From Flavobacteriales bacterium (GTDB taxonomy: Bacteria; Bacteroidota; Bacteroidia; Flavobacteriales; JASBRU01), in NCBI GenBank assembly GCA_030149285.1, contig JASBRU010000003.1, forward strand, positions 250,001-314,000: a stretch of DNA of 64,000 bases, given 5' to 3'. The translations under genes were made by a program, and so were the position numbers. This document shows positions 40,191 through 47,948 of the stretch, piece by piece (the stretch's first letter is position 1; each line of letters starts with the position of its first letter). The notes beneath the pieces are model-generated. The model did not search any database. It was not told the origin of the DNA and saw only the letters and a list, made by a program, of their open reading frames with translations.

Positions 40191-40936
40191 TAAGTAAGCA
40201 TTGCGCCATCAACATTTATAACCTGTCCGCTGATGTAAGAAGATAGGTCTGATGCTAAAAACAATGCTAAATTAGCTACGTCCTCGGTTGTACCACCTCT
40301 TTTCAAAGGAATAGCTTCTCTCCAGCCTTGTACAGTTTCTTCGGGCAAAGCTGCAGTCATTTCAGTTTCAATAAAACCGGGAGCAATAACATTACATCTA
40401 ATGTTACGCGAACCAAGCTCTAGTGCAATAGATTTACTAAAACCGATAACGCCTGCCTTAGAAGCAGCATAGTTAGACTGACCAGCATTCCCTTTTATAC
40501 CTACAACAGAGCTCATATTTACAATAGAGCCAAAGCGTTGCTTTAACATAGTGCGTTGTACAGCCTTAGTGATATTAAATATAGATTTCAAATTAATATT
40601 CATTACGGCATCCCAATCTGCTTCAGACATACGCATCAATAAGTTATCCTTAGTAATACCTGCATTGTTTATTACGGCATCTATTGTTCCAAAGTCTTTT
40701 ACTACATCAGCAATTAATTGCTCTGCAGCTGCATAATCAGAAGCATCAGAACGATATCCTTTAGCTTTAACGCCATAAGCTTCTAATTCTTTTGCTAGTG
40801 CTTCTCCTTTTTCTACAGAAGACAAATATGTAAATGCAACGTTGCATCCATTTTTTGCAAACACTTCTGCTATACCTCTACCAATACCACGTGATGCACC
40901 GGTAATAATTGCTGTTTTTCCTTCTAATAATTTCAT
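40190..40936 (-). CDS. fabG: 3-oxoacyl-[acyl-carrier-protein] reductase
   Basis: NADPH-dependent reduction of 3-oxoacyl-ACP in fatty-acid elongation. Classical short-chain dehydrogenase: cofactor loop TGASRGIGRGIAE near residue 12, NNAGITKDNLLMRM near 88, catalytic Ser in NMSSVVGIKGNAGQ, and YAASKAG with Tyr and Lys near 152-156. The N-terminus and 248-aa length match FabG better than other SDRs. The stop codon overlaps the next gene start by one base. Confidence 0.93.
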   Translation of the reverse strand: MKLLEGKTAIITGASRGIGRGIAEVFAKNGCNVAFTYLSSVEKGEALAKELEAYGVKAKGYRSDASDYAAAEQLIADVVKDFGTIDAVINNAGITKDNLLMRMSEADWDAVMNINLKSIFNITKAVQRTMLKQRFGSIVNMSSVVGIKGNAGQSNYAASKAGVIGFSKSIALELGSRNIRCNVIAPGFIETEMTAALPEETVQGWREAIPLKRGGTTEDVANLALFLASDLSSYISGQVINVDGAMLT

Positions 40937-40979
40937 GTTAGTTATTTAAGCGATTCTTTCACTACTATTTCACAGTAGC

Positions 40980-40987
40980 CAAATATA
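40980..40987 (-). promoter_or_regulatory. fabG -7 box
   Basis: TATATTTG on the minus strand, 44 bases before the fabG ATG. It lies just downstream of the sucD terminator, so fabG has its own promoter. Confidence 0.5.
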
Positions 40988-40998
40988 ATGATTAGAAA

Positions 40999-41026
40999 CA
41001 AAAAAGGCACCGCAAATGCAGTGCCT
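40999..41026 (-). terminator. sucD terminator
   Basis: Minus strand AGGCACTGC-ATTT-GCGGTGCCT followed by TTTTTTG. One mismatch splits the stem into six plus two pairs. Located 23 bases after the sucD stop. Confidence 0.85.
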
Positions 41027-41048
41027 ATATTTTATGTTTGTAAAAGTA

Positions 41049-41927
41049 TTAAGCAGTAACGCCTAAAACTTCTGCCATTTTCTGACCAATTTGTGCAGGA
41101 GACTCTACAACATGAATACCACACTCGCGCATGATAGCCATTTTAGCTTCAGCAGTATCTTCTGCTCCACCAACAATAGCCCCAGCATGCCCCATTGTAC
41201 GTCCTTTAGGTGCCGTTTGTCCTGCAATAAAACCTACAACCGGCTTTGTGCCGTTTTCTTTAATCCATTGTGCAGCCTCAGCTTCCATCTGACCACCAAT
41301 CTCACCAATCATAATAATACCGTCAGTGTCAGGGTCATTCATCAATAACTCAACAGCTTCTTTTGTAGTAGTACCAATAATTGGATCACCACCAATACCA
41401 ATAGCTGTAGATTGTCCCATACCTTGTTTAGTAATTTGATCTACCGCTTCGTAAGTAAGTGTACCCGAACGAGACACAATACCTACTCTACCCGGAGTAT
41501 GAATAAAGCCTGGCATGATACCTACTTTAGCCTCTCCCGGAGTCATTACTCCCGGACAGTTAGGACCAACTAAACGAGTATCTTTATCAGATAAATACTC
41601 TTTAACTAATACCATATCCTTTGTAGGAATACCTTCTGTAATACAAATAATTACTTTAATACCTGCATCAGCTGCTTCCATAATAGCATCAGCTGCAAAT
41701 GCCGGTGGTACAAATATTATAGATGTATCAGCACCTGTTTCTTTTACAGCACCCTCTACAGTATTAAATACGGGCTTGTCTAAGTGAGATTGACCGCCTT
41801 TTCCGGGAGTCACACCACCTACTACATTTGTTCCGTATTCAATCATTTGGCTAGCGTGGAAAGTACCTTCACTACCTGTAAAACCTTGAACTATAATTTT
41901 TGAATCTTTATTTACTAATACACTCAT
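41049..41927 (-). CDS. sucD: Succinyl-CoA ligase (ADP/GDP-forming) alpha subunit
   Basis: TCA-cycle enzyme subunit that binds CoA and carries the phosphohistidine. The N-terminal CoA-binding fold has [23 protein letters not shown]. The ligase half has [22 protein letters not shown] and the active-site [16 protein letters not shown] with the phosphorylated His near residue 249. 292 aa is standard. sucC is not adjacent, which is common in Bacteroidota. Single-gene transcript with its own promoter and terminator. Confidence 0.96.
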   Translation of the reverse strand: MSVLVNKDSKIIVQGFTGSEGTFHASQMIEYGTNVVGGVTPGKGGQSHLDKPVFNTVEGAVKETGADTSIIFVPPAFAADAIMEAADAGIKVIICITEGIPTKDMVLVKEYLSDKDTRLVGPNCPGVMTPGEAKVGIMPGFIHTPGRVGIVSRSGTLTYEAVDQITKQGMGQSTAIGIGGDPIIGTTTKEAVELLMNDPDTDGIIMIGEIGGQMEAEAAQWIKENGTKPVVGFIAGQTAPKGRTMGHAGAIVGGAEDTAEAKMAIMRECGIHVVESPAQIGQKMAEVLGVTA

Positions 41928-41965
41928 ATCTATAATTTATAAAGAATTGTCGTTTGTAAGTGGCG

Positions 41966-41996
41966 CAAAAATATGCCATTAACAGGGATTTGACAA
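41966..41996 (-). promoter_or_regulatory. sucD promoter
   Basis: Minus strand TTG (41996-41994), 20 bases, then TATTTTTG (41973-41966). This fits the TTG/TAnnTTTG pattern, 38 bases before the sucD ATG. Confidence 0.6.
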
Positions 41997-42006
41997 GTAT
42001 TTTAAA

Positions 42007-42014
42007 TAATTTCG
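42007..42014 (+). promoter_or_regulatory. mnmE -7 box next to the start codon
   Basis: TAATTTCG-CCAT-ATG. The box is one mismatch from TAnnTTTG and ends four bases before the mnmE ATG, again suggesting a leaderless mRNA. Confidence 0.4.
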
Positions 42015-42018
42015 CCAT

Positions 42019-43410
42019 ATGGTAACATCCAACAAACAAGATACTATTTGTGCAATGGCTACCCCATCAGGAATGGGAGCTATAGCAGTCATTCGCCTTT
42101 CCGGACAAGAAGCAATTTCTATTTGCGATTCTGTATTTCAATCGCATAACAAAAGTAAAAAGCTTGCAAATCAGCAAACTCACACCCTTCACCTAGGCTT
42201 TATTAAAGATGGTGAGCATATTGTTGATGAAGTATTGGTAAGTCTATTTCACGGACCAAACTCTTATACAGGAGAAAATGTGGTAGAGATATCTTGCCAT
42301 GGCTCTGTATTTATACAACAACAATTGATACAACTGTTTATAAGAAGTGGTGCTAGAATGGCCAAACCTGGCGAATACACCCTGCGTGCTTTTGTAAATG
42401 GTAAAATGGATTTATCACAGGCCGAGGCTGTTGCCGATTTAATTAACTCTGAAAACGAAGCCTCACATAAAGTAGCCTTGCAGCAAATGCGTGGTGGCTT
42501 CTCTAACCAAATAAAAGACCTACGCCAACAACTCATCAACTTTGCATCTTTAATAGAACTAGAGCTAGACTTTAGTGAAGAAGATGTAGAGTTTGCAGAC
42601 AGAACAGAGCTAAATAATTTATTACAAAAAATAACAACAGTATTAAAGAAGTTAGTTGATTCATTTGCTGTTGGTAACGTAATTAAAAACGGAATACCTG
42701 TAGCTATAGTTGGAGAACCCAATGCTGGAAAATCTACCCTATTAAATGCTTTGCTAAATGAAGAGCGAGCCATAGTATCAGAAATAGCGGGTACTACCAG
42801 AGATAGTATAGAGGATGAATTGATTATTGACGGTATCTCTTTCCGATTTATTGATACTGCAGGGATACGAGAAACAACTGATACCGTAGAAAGCATAGGT
42901 ATTAAAAGAACCTATGAGAAAATCAGTCAAGCTGATGTGGTTTTATACTTGTTTGATGCTACAGATGATGTTAATCGCCAAAAAGCAGAGATAGAAAAGC
43001 TGAAAGAAAAAACTGCTGATAAAAAGCTCATCATTATTGCTAACAAAATTGACTTAGCAGATGAAAAGGCTATCAATAAAGCTTTTTCTGAGCAAGAAGA
43101 CTTTTATACTATTTCGGCTAAGCAACAAACCAATATCCCCGAACTAACCACTGCCCTTACCTCATTGGTAAACACAGGCGCATTAAATAACAATGAAACT
43201 ATTGTGACCAATAGCCGCCATTACGAGGCATTAACTAAAGCCTTAGAAGCCATTACCAATGTACAACAGGGCATGGAGAGTAGTATTAGCGGAGACTTAT
43301 TGGCAATAGACATCAGGCAAAGCCTTTACCACTTAGGAGAGATTACTGGCGAAGTAACCCCGGATGACCTGCTTGGTAATATTTTTGCAAACTTTTGCAT
43401 CGGTAAATAG
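42019..43410 (+). CDS. mnmE: tRNA modification GTPase MnmE
   Basis: With MnmG, adds the carboxymethylaminomethyl group to the wobble uridine of certain tRNAs. The N-terminal folate-binding domain begins DTICAMATPSGMGAIAVIRLSG. The G domain is inserted in the helical part with P-loop GEPNAGKSTLLNAL near residue 232, TTRDSIEDE, DTAG and NKID. The C-terminus is the invariant FCIGK, whose cysteine is needed for activity. 463 aa. The last codons form the first copy of the att-like repeat described separately. Confidence 0.97.
   Translation: MVTSNKQDTICAMATPSGMGAIAVIRLSGQEAISICDSVFQSHNKSKKLANQQTHTLHLGFIKDGEHIVDEVLVSLFHGPNSYTGENVVEISCHGSVFIQQQLIQLFIRSGARMAKPGEYTLRAFVNGKMDLSQAEAVADLINSENEASHKVALQQMRGGFSNQIKDLRQQLINFASLIELELDFSEEDVEFADRTELNNLLQKITTVLKKLVDSFAVGNVIKNGIPVAIVGEPNAGKSTLLNALLNEERAIVSEIAGTTRDSIEDELIIDGISFRFIDTAGIRETTDTVESIGIKRTYEKISQADVVLYLFDATDDVNRQKAEIEKLKEKTADKKLIIIANKIDLADEKAINKAFSEQEDFYTISAKQQTNIPELTTALTSLVNTGALNNNETIVTNSRHYEALTKALEAITNVQQGMESSISGDLLAIDIRQSLYHLGEITGEVTPDDLLGNIFANFCIGK
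43393..43410. repeat. att-like repeat copy 1 (3' end of mnmE)
   Basis: TTTTGCATCGGTAAATAG, the native end of mnmE encoding the last residues and stop. The same position and nearly the same sequence serve as the attB of SGI1-type integrative elements in enterobacteria (18-bp core resembling TTCTGTATCGGTAAGTAA, from memory). Confidence 0.7.
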
Positions 43411-43468
43411 TTATTACAGTTAATAGCCCTATAGACTTTATTAGTATTCCTCTAAAACAGAAAACAAC

Positions 43469-43933
43469 ATGAATAAATTAATTATGGTGTTTATTTTATG
43501 CATTTTAGCCTCATGTAATTCACAGCTAAATAAAACACAAAACAATGCTGTTAGCGTAGATACTCTTAAAGCAAATGATGAGCATATCACCAATAGAAAC
43601 TCCTCACCTAACTCAAACCCTGTATATGCTGTTGTAGATACTCCTGCTATTTTTCCAGGTGGTGAAGGAGGTTTATTAGACTTCTATAAAAACAATTCTA
43701 TAAAAGCAATTGCAAAGAAGGGTGAAAAATATAGTGAAGTAGTTTATCAGTTAATTATTGATAAGGATGGATCACCTGCTCACATTAACATCTTATCTTA
43801 TGATGATGAGAAGTTAATTGATGTCACTGTAAGATTAGTAAACAAAATGCCTAGATGGAGGCCAGCTATTAAAGATGGTAAAGCAGTTAAAATGTCTAAA
43901 ATTTTAGATATTAGATATGCGCTGGATAATTAA
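43469..43933 (+). CDS. Small lipoprotein with TonB C-terminal-like domain
   Basis: A 154-aa protein with lipoprotein signal MNKLIMVFILCILASCNSQ (lipobox LASC) and a Ser/Asn-rich linker. A domain of about 85 residues has FPGGEGGLLDFYKNN and a repeat-like VVYQLIIDKDGSPAHINIL ending in MPRWRPAIKDGKAVKMS. This is the pattern of TonB C-terminal domains, but the usual N-terminal transmembrane anchor and proline-rich spanner are missing. Orphan proteins of this kind are frequent in Bacteroidota. It is the only gene in the mini-segment between att-like copies 1 and 2. Confidence 0.75.
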   Translation: MNKLIMVFILCILASCNSQLNKTQNNAVSVDTLKANDEHITNRNSSPNSNPVYAVVDTPAIFPGGEGGLLDFYKNNSIKAIAKKGEKYSEVVYQLIIDKDGSPAHINILSYDDEKLIDVTVRLVNKMPRWRPAIKDGKAVKMSKILDIRYALDN

Positions 43934-44024
43934 CAGTAATTGTTTTGCGATTCTACTAGGAAATTTTTGTTCTCATTTTGTGCCTTAAATACATCAACTA
44001 ACTGAAAAACAAGACTACTTTACT

Positions 44025-44042
44025 TTCTGCATCGGTAAGTAA
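44025..44042. repeat. att-like repeat copy 2
   Basis: TTCTGCATCGGTAAGTAA, preceded by TTTAC. It reads FCIGK-stop in frame as a mnmE end would, but has no mnmE coding sequence before it. 15 of 18 bases equal copy 1 and 16 of 18 equal copy 3. Confidence 0.7.
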
Positions 44043-44060
44043 TTTTTTAATATTAATTAA

Positions 44061-44429
44061 ATGAGAGACTTAAAACTAATAATATTAACAGCTACATTTC
44101 TTAACATTCTTTCATCTTGTCTTAATGAAGACAATAATGTTTCCTTGAACACAGAAGAAAGTGCAACTAGAGGTAACTCAACTTATGCAGAACAAATAAA
44201 CACCTTTAATCAGAATACTGAAAATATAAAAGAATTCGCTTTTGATGGGTTTAGTTTAAAAACTAATGAAACATGGGACAGAATCTCTACAGAAAAACTA
44301 GTAACTTACAACAAGCAAAGAAAAGAAGACGGGCAAACTGTTCCCGAACAGTATTATGGGGAATATACAAATGCACGTCCTGTAATGTTAGAGCGCTTAA
44401 GATCACATATGGAAGAAGAAGAAGACTAA
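44061..44429 (+). CDS. Small lipoprotein, family unknown
   Basis: A 122-aa protein with lipoprotein signal MRDLKLIILTATFLNILSSC (lipobox LSSC) and a polar, charged mature part (NTFNQNTENIKEFAFDGFSL, ETWDRISTEKLVTYNKQRK). It ends in an acidic tail MEEEED. No named family recognised. Lies directly after att-like copy 2 and two bases before the next ORF, with which it forms a pair inside the second mini-segment. Confidence 0.65.
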   Translation: MRDLKLIILTATFLNILSSCLNEDNNVSLNTEESATRGNSTYAEQINTFNQNTENIKEFAFDGFSLKTNETWDRISTEKLVTYNKQRKEDGQTVPEQYYGEYTNARPVMLERLRSHMEEEED

Positions 44430-44431
44430 TA

Positions 44432-44869
44432 ATGAATAAACCATTAACCTATTTGTGTTTAGTACTATTTTTAATGAGCTTTTCTTATATGAGGAAAGGT
44501 AAAGTCATTTATAGTAATTGTGACAATAGTAACTTTAAGATTGATTCCTTATTTTATGCTGAATTTATTAGTTCTTATGATATAGACTTATACAGTGATA
44601 GTGATGTTGATATTCTTTTAAGTATTGCTTTTACTGATTCAACATGGATAGACTTCACCTGTGGTGTAGAAATCATTAATGGAGATTCTACATATTTAAT
44701 GCCCATAATTAAATCTATTATTCAAAAAGAGTCTTTTTCTAATATTATGCAAAATGAGTTTGTACCTATTCAAAAAGATGTTAACCGTTTAAGGAGTGGT
44801 CCATATTTTTATATTAGAGTATGTAAGCTTACACGTAAAGAAGTAAGAAAAATTAATACTAAGCATTAG
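44432..44869 (+). CDS. Hypothetical exported protein, family unknown
   Basis: The track begins at 44273 in a frame overlapping the lipoprotein gene. The ATG at 44432 (MNKPLTYLCLVLFLMSFSY) gives a plausible signal peptide or N-terminal anchor and a 145-aa protein. The mature part is rich in Ser, Asp and Tyr (SSYDIDLYSDSDVDILLS) and contains cysteines at about 28, 81 and 137. It ends with a basic stretch RKEVRKINTKH. No domain recognised. Ends before a strong terminator; second gene of the mini-segment between att-like copies 2 and 3. Confidence 0.6.
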   Translation: MNKPLTYLCLVLFLMSFSYMRKGKVIYSNCDNSNFKIDSLFYAEFISSYDIDLYSDSDVDILLSIAFTDSTWIDFTCGVEIINGDSTYLMPIIKSIIQKESFSNIMQNEFVPIQKDVNRLRSGPYFYIRVCKLTRKEVRKINTKH

Positions 44870-44926
44870 CTTCAAAAAGCAAAATAAAGACACACTTAAA
44901 AACATAATTTATAGTACGCACAAAAA

Positions 44927-44958
44927 CCAAAAAGCTCTATTTAGATAGAGCTTTTTGG
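44927..44958 (+). terminator. Terminator of the second mini-segment
   Basis: Perfect 14-base stem CCAAAAAGCTCTAT-TTAG-ATAGAGCTTTTTGG, then a T-rich stretch. It lies 57 bases after the 145-aa gene and before att-like copy 3. Confidence 0.85.
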
Positions 44959-45012
44959 CTTTATTTTGTCCTCAATAAGACATAAATAATTGATTATCAA
45001 CATAATTTTACT

Positions 45013-45030
45013 TTCTGTATCGGTAAGTAG
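45013..45030. repeat. att-like repeat copy 3
   Basis: TTCTGTATCGGTAAGTAG, again preceded by TTTAC and again encoding FCIGK-stop. It differs from copy 2 at two positions. The methyltransferase ATG follows ten bases later, so this is probably the right-hand boundary with the original chromosome. Confidence 0.7.
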
Positions 45031-45039
45031 CCTGCAAAT

Positions 45040-45672
45040 ATGAAACAAGAACCTATAAATAAAACTGAAGCCTTCTGGGACAAAATGGCTAAGAACTATG
45101 ACCGAGAAGAAAGAAGTGACGTAAAAACCAACCTGTCGATTACAGAAAAGCTTAAAAGCTTGGTATCCCCTTCCGATGCAGTATTAGATTTTGCCTGTGG
45201 TACAGGTTTTTTCTCAACTAAAATTGCTAGCTCAGTTCATCATATTGATGCAATAGATATAGCGTCTAAAATGATAGAACGAGCAAAAATCAATTCAGAA
45301 TTGCACAATATTTCTAATATCAACTATCATCACACCAACATCTTTGATGAAAAATTAAAACCTGGTACTTACGACTGTATTATGGCGCTGTATATATTTC
45401 ATTTACTAGAAGACTCTCCTACTACTATTCAAAGAATAAAAGAGTTGCTAAAATCAGGTGGCAAACTTATATCTGTAACACCATGCATGGGCGAAAAGCC
45501 TTTTGTATATAATTTATTATCCCTTATTAGCAGACTTGGACTTGTCCCAAAAATTAAAGGTTTTAAGAGGTATAATTTAGAACAAATCATAAAACAAAAT
45601 GGCTTTGAAATAACAATAAGCGAAAAATTAGTGGGGACTTCAAATCAATATTATATTGTAGCAAATAAATAG
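45040..45672 (+). CDS. Class I SAM-dependent methyltransferase
   Basis: A 210-aa Rossmann-fold methyltransferase. SAM-binding motif I is VLDFACGTGFFSTKIA near residue 52, an acidic residue follows in IDAIDIASKMIERAK, and motif IV is TYDCIMALYIFHLLED. The C-terminal half has SGGKLISVTPCMGEKP and a membrane-like LLSLISRLGLVPKI. UbiE/Menaquinone-type methylases are the nearest general relatives; substrate unknown. Single gene lying just beyond att-like copy 3. Confidence 0.85.
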   Translation: MKQEPINKTEAFWDKMAKNYDREERSDVKTNLSITEKLKSLVSPSDAVLDFACGTGFFSTKIASSVHHIDAIDIASKMIERAKINSELHNISNINYHHTNIFDEKLKPGTYDCIMALYIFHLLEDSPTTIQRIKELLKSGGKLISVTPCMGEKPFVYNLLSLISRLGLVPKIKGFKRYNLEQIIKQNGFEITISEKLVGTSNQYYIVANK

Positions 45673-45824
45673 TACAGAACTTGATTTTTTACAGGCCTAT
45701 TTCTATGCTTCTAATTAAGTAGTTTTTTCGATTTGAATTTAAAGAAACATCTACATGCTAGGCTTTCCTTTTTATGCGTGGTTTTATATTTATGATACTT
45801 CACATAAATGTCATAATTTTACAT

Positions 45825-45846
45825 GGCTTATAATTAATTATAAGCC
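45825..45846. repeat. Perfect 22-bp palindrome upstream of a small gene
   Basis: GGCTTATAATTAATTATAAGCC is its own reverse complement and ends seven bases before the ATG at 45854. Without a T-run it is not a typical terminator. A regulator-binding site, or a hairpin covering the translation start, is more likely. Confidence 0.6.
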
Positions 45847-45853
45847 AAACTAT

Positions 45854-46168
45854 ATGAGACAAAAGGGAATAAATATAAAAAGCAATAATTTTCTTCTTAC
45901 ATTTATTTGTATGATGACGGTTTCTGTTTTTTTTACCAACATTATTCCGGAATATAAAAACCTTATATCTAAATGTGATGTTGTTGAAGTTGAAGGAAAT
46001 GACGATAATGAAGAAAGTGAAAAAGACCACAAATTAGACACCTATTTTATCCTTTTAGACAAAGTAGTTACTATTGTAGATTATTACCCATCAACTTTTA
46101 TTGAACTTGATTTATACATCTTTAATGCTCACCAAGATGTATTAAACCCTCCTCCGGAACAAGTATAA
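45854..46168 (+). CDS. Small membrane-anchored protein upstream of SulP, family unknown
   Basis: The track starts at 45755, but the ATG at 45854 (MRQKGINIKSNNFLLTFICMMTVSVFFTNIIP) lies right after the palindrome and gives a standard signal-anchor. The 104-aa protein has an acidic stretch EGNDDNEESEKDHK and a short beta-like domain, and ends NPPPEQV. Bacteroidota often encode small exported proteins ending in proline triplets beside transporters, but I recognise no family. It precedes the SulP gene by 96 bases on the same strand. Two minus-strand ORFs here are shadows. Confidence 0.5.
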   Translation: MRQKGINIKSNNFLLTFICMMTVSVFFTNIIPEYKNLISKCDVVEVEGNDDNEESEKDHKLDTYFILLDKVVTIVDYYPSTFIELDLYIFNAHQDVLNPPPEQV

Positions 46169-46264
46169 TACATACTTCCTACTCCATTTAAGGCTTTATG
46201 CCTCAATAATTATTATAATATTAATTTGCTCCTGCACATTGGGGGCTATAACAGATGTTTATAT

Positions 46265-47878
46265 ATGAGTTCTCAACAAAAAGGTTTTTTTTCAAACCTC
46301 AAAAATGATTTACCTGCTAGTTTAGTTGTATTTCTTGTAGCTATGCCGCTATGTTTAGGTATAGCATTAGCATCAGGCGCACCTCCATTAGCAGGAATAA
46401 TAGCAGGTTTTGTTGGAGGTATAGTTGTTACAGCATTTAGCGGGTCAGCAGTTGGCGTAAGCGGTCCGGCAGCTGGCTTAATAGCAATAGTTTTACCTGC
46501 TATTACTACGTTCGGTTTTGAGGCATTTTTGTTTGCAGTAATTATAGCAGGTGTTATTCAGTTAATATTGGGTTTTCTAAGAGCCGGTATAATTGGCTAT
46601 TACTTCCCATCCTCAGTAATTAAAGGTATGTTATCAGGTATTGGTATTATTATTATACTAAAGCAAATACCACATGGTTTTGGTTTTGATAAAGACCCTG
46701 AAGGTGACATGGATTTTGCTCAGCCTGATGGCGAGACTACTTTCAGTGAGATCGTAAATATATTCAGTCATCCAGAACATATAAGCATCAGTGCAACCAT
46801 CATTACATTGGTAGCTCTAGCCATTTTAATTTTATGGGAACGCCCTTTTATGACAAAGCTTTCATTTACTAAAATTGTTAAGGGGCCTCTAGTAGCAGTT
46901 TTAGCCGGTATAGGGTTGAATTTAGCATTTAAAAATATAGATGGTTATAGTTTAACTAGTGAGCATTTAGTAACAATACCTGTTGCCAGCTCCATTTCAG
47001 ATTTCTTCGGTCAATTTAAAACCCCGGATTTTAGCATTTGGAATAATACACAAATATATGTTGTAGCTGCAACAATGGCTGTTATAGCAAGTTTAGAAAC
47101 ACTGCTTTGCGTTGAAGCTACAGATAAACTAGATCCTCATAAAAGAGTTACACCAACTAATAGAGAGTTAAAAGCACAAGGTATAGGTAATATAGTATCT
47201 GGTTTTATTGGCGGTTTACCAATTACTCAAGTAATTGTAAGGAGCTCTGCAAATATTCAATCTGGTGGAGAAACAAAAGCTTCGGCATTTTTTCATGGCG
47301 TATTACTATTAGTTAGTGCTATGGCTATACCCGCTATTTTAAACATGATTCCCTTAGCTAGTTTAGCAGCAATATTATTTATGGTAGGCTTTAAGTTAAC
47401 TAAACCGTCATTATTTAAAGATATGTTTAGCAAAGGTACTGAACAGTTTTTACCATTTGTGCTTACTGTAGTTGTTATAGTGCTCACAGATTTACTTGTG
47501 GGTATTGGTGTAGGACTTGTAGTAGCCATATTCTTCATTTTATGGAAGAATTACAAAACTCCTTACCATTTCGAAGAAAAAGACATTGAAAAAGGTAAAT
47601 TCATTACCATAAAACTTGCAGAAGATGTAAGCTTTTTAAACAAAGTAAATATGTTACAAACTTTAAGTGGTCTTCCTAACAATGTTCATGTAATTATAGA
47701 TGGTTCTAAAACAAAAAGCATTCATCTTGATGTAATTGAAATTATAGAAGACTTTAAAATAAGTGCTGAAGAAAGGGAGATAAAAGTAGAAATCATTGGT
47801 TTAGACCAAATTTCTAATGAAAATAAAAACCCTGTTAAAGACTTTGAGAAAGCCATGATTGACAATGGGCACAAATAA
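46265..47878 (+). CDS. SulP family inorganic anion transporter
   Basis: SLC26/SulP secondary transporter with 12-14 hydrophobic segments. The N-terminal signature FFSNLKNDLPASLVVFLVAM and ALASGAPPLAGIIAGFVGG is typical, with VSGPAAGLIAIV and GGLPITQVIVRSSANIQSGG in the core. A reduced C-terminal STAS-like domain follows from about residue 450 (VSFLNKVNMLQTLSGLPNNVHVIIDGSK). Substrates in the family include sulfate, bicarbonate and chloride. No carbonic anhydrase gene is adjacent, so bicarbonate is only a possibility. ATG at 46265 (MSSQQKGFFSNL) is preferred over the TTG at 46226; 537 aa. Confidence 0.92.
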   Translation: MSSQQKGFFSNLKNDLPASLVVFLVAMPLCLGIALASGAPPLAGIIAGFVGGIVVTAFSGSAVGVSGPAAGLIAIVLPAITTFGFEAFLFAVIIAGVIQLILGFLRAGIIGYYFPSSVIKGMLSGIGIIIILKQIPHGFGFDKDPEGDMDFAQPDGETTFSEIVNIFSHPEHISISATIITLVALAILILWERPFMTKLSFTKIVKGPLVAVLAGIGLNLAFKNIDGYSLTSEHLVTIPVASSISDFFGQFKTPDFSIWNNTQIYVVAATMAVIASLETLLCVEATDKLDPHKRVTPTNRELKAQGIGNIVSGFIGGLPITQVIVRSSANIQSGGETKASAFFHGVLLLVSAMAIPAILNMIPLASLAAILFMVGFKLTKPSLFKDMFSKGTEQFLPFVLTVVVIVLTDLLVGIGVGLVVAIFFILWKNYKTPYHFEEKDIEKGKFITIKLAEDVSFLNKVNMLQTLSGLPNNVHVIIDGSKTKSIHLDVIEIIEDFKISAEEREIKVEIIGLDQISNENKNPVKDFEKAMIDNGHK

Positions 47879-47893
47879 ATCTCATTAGTAAAC

Positions 47894-47931
47894 AACAAAA
47901 AAGCCCCGTAGAATTTACGGGGCTTTTTTTA
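47894..47931. terminator. Bidirectional terminator between SulP and the LamG gene
   Basis: AGCCCCGTA-GAATT-TACGGGGCT with an A-run left and T-run right. Convergent genes share it. Confidence 0.92.
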
Positions 47932-47948
47932 TTTATAATATTTAGTTT

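Noticed and set aside
42264-42896. 210-aa minus-strand ORF
   Set aside because: Lies entirely antisense to mnmE, whose protein is clearly real; its Ser/Ile-rich translation is typical of a shadow frame.
44273-44431. Upstream extension of the 145-aa ORF in the track
   Set aside because: It overlaps the lipoprotein gene out of frame and would bury a good signal sequence. The ATG at 44432 is preferred.
45800-46041. Two minus-strand ORFs (76 and 63 aa)
   Set aside because: They are antisense shadows of the 104-aa plus-strand gene, with low-complexity composition and no better start context.
47293-47538. Minus-strand 81-aa ORF
   Set aside because: Antisense to the SulP membrane domain and rich in Thr/Ser, as expected of a reverse translation of hydrophobic codons.
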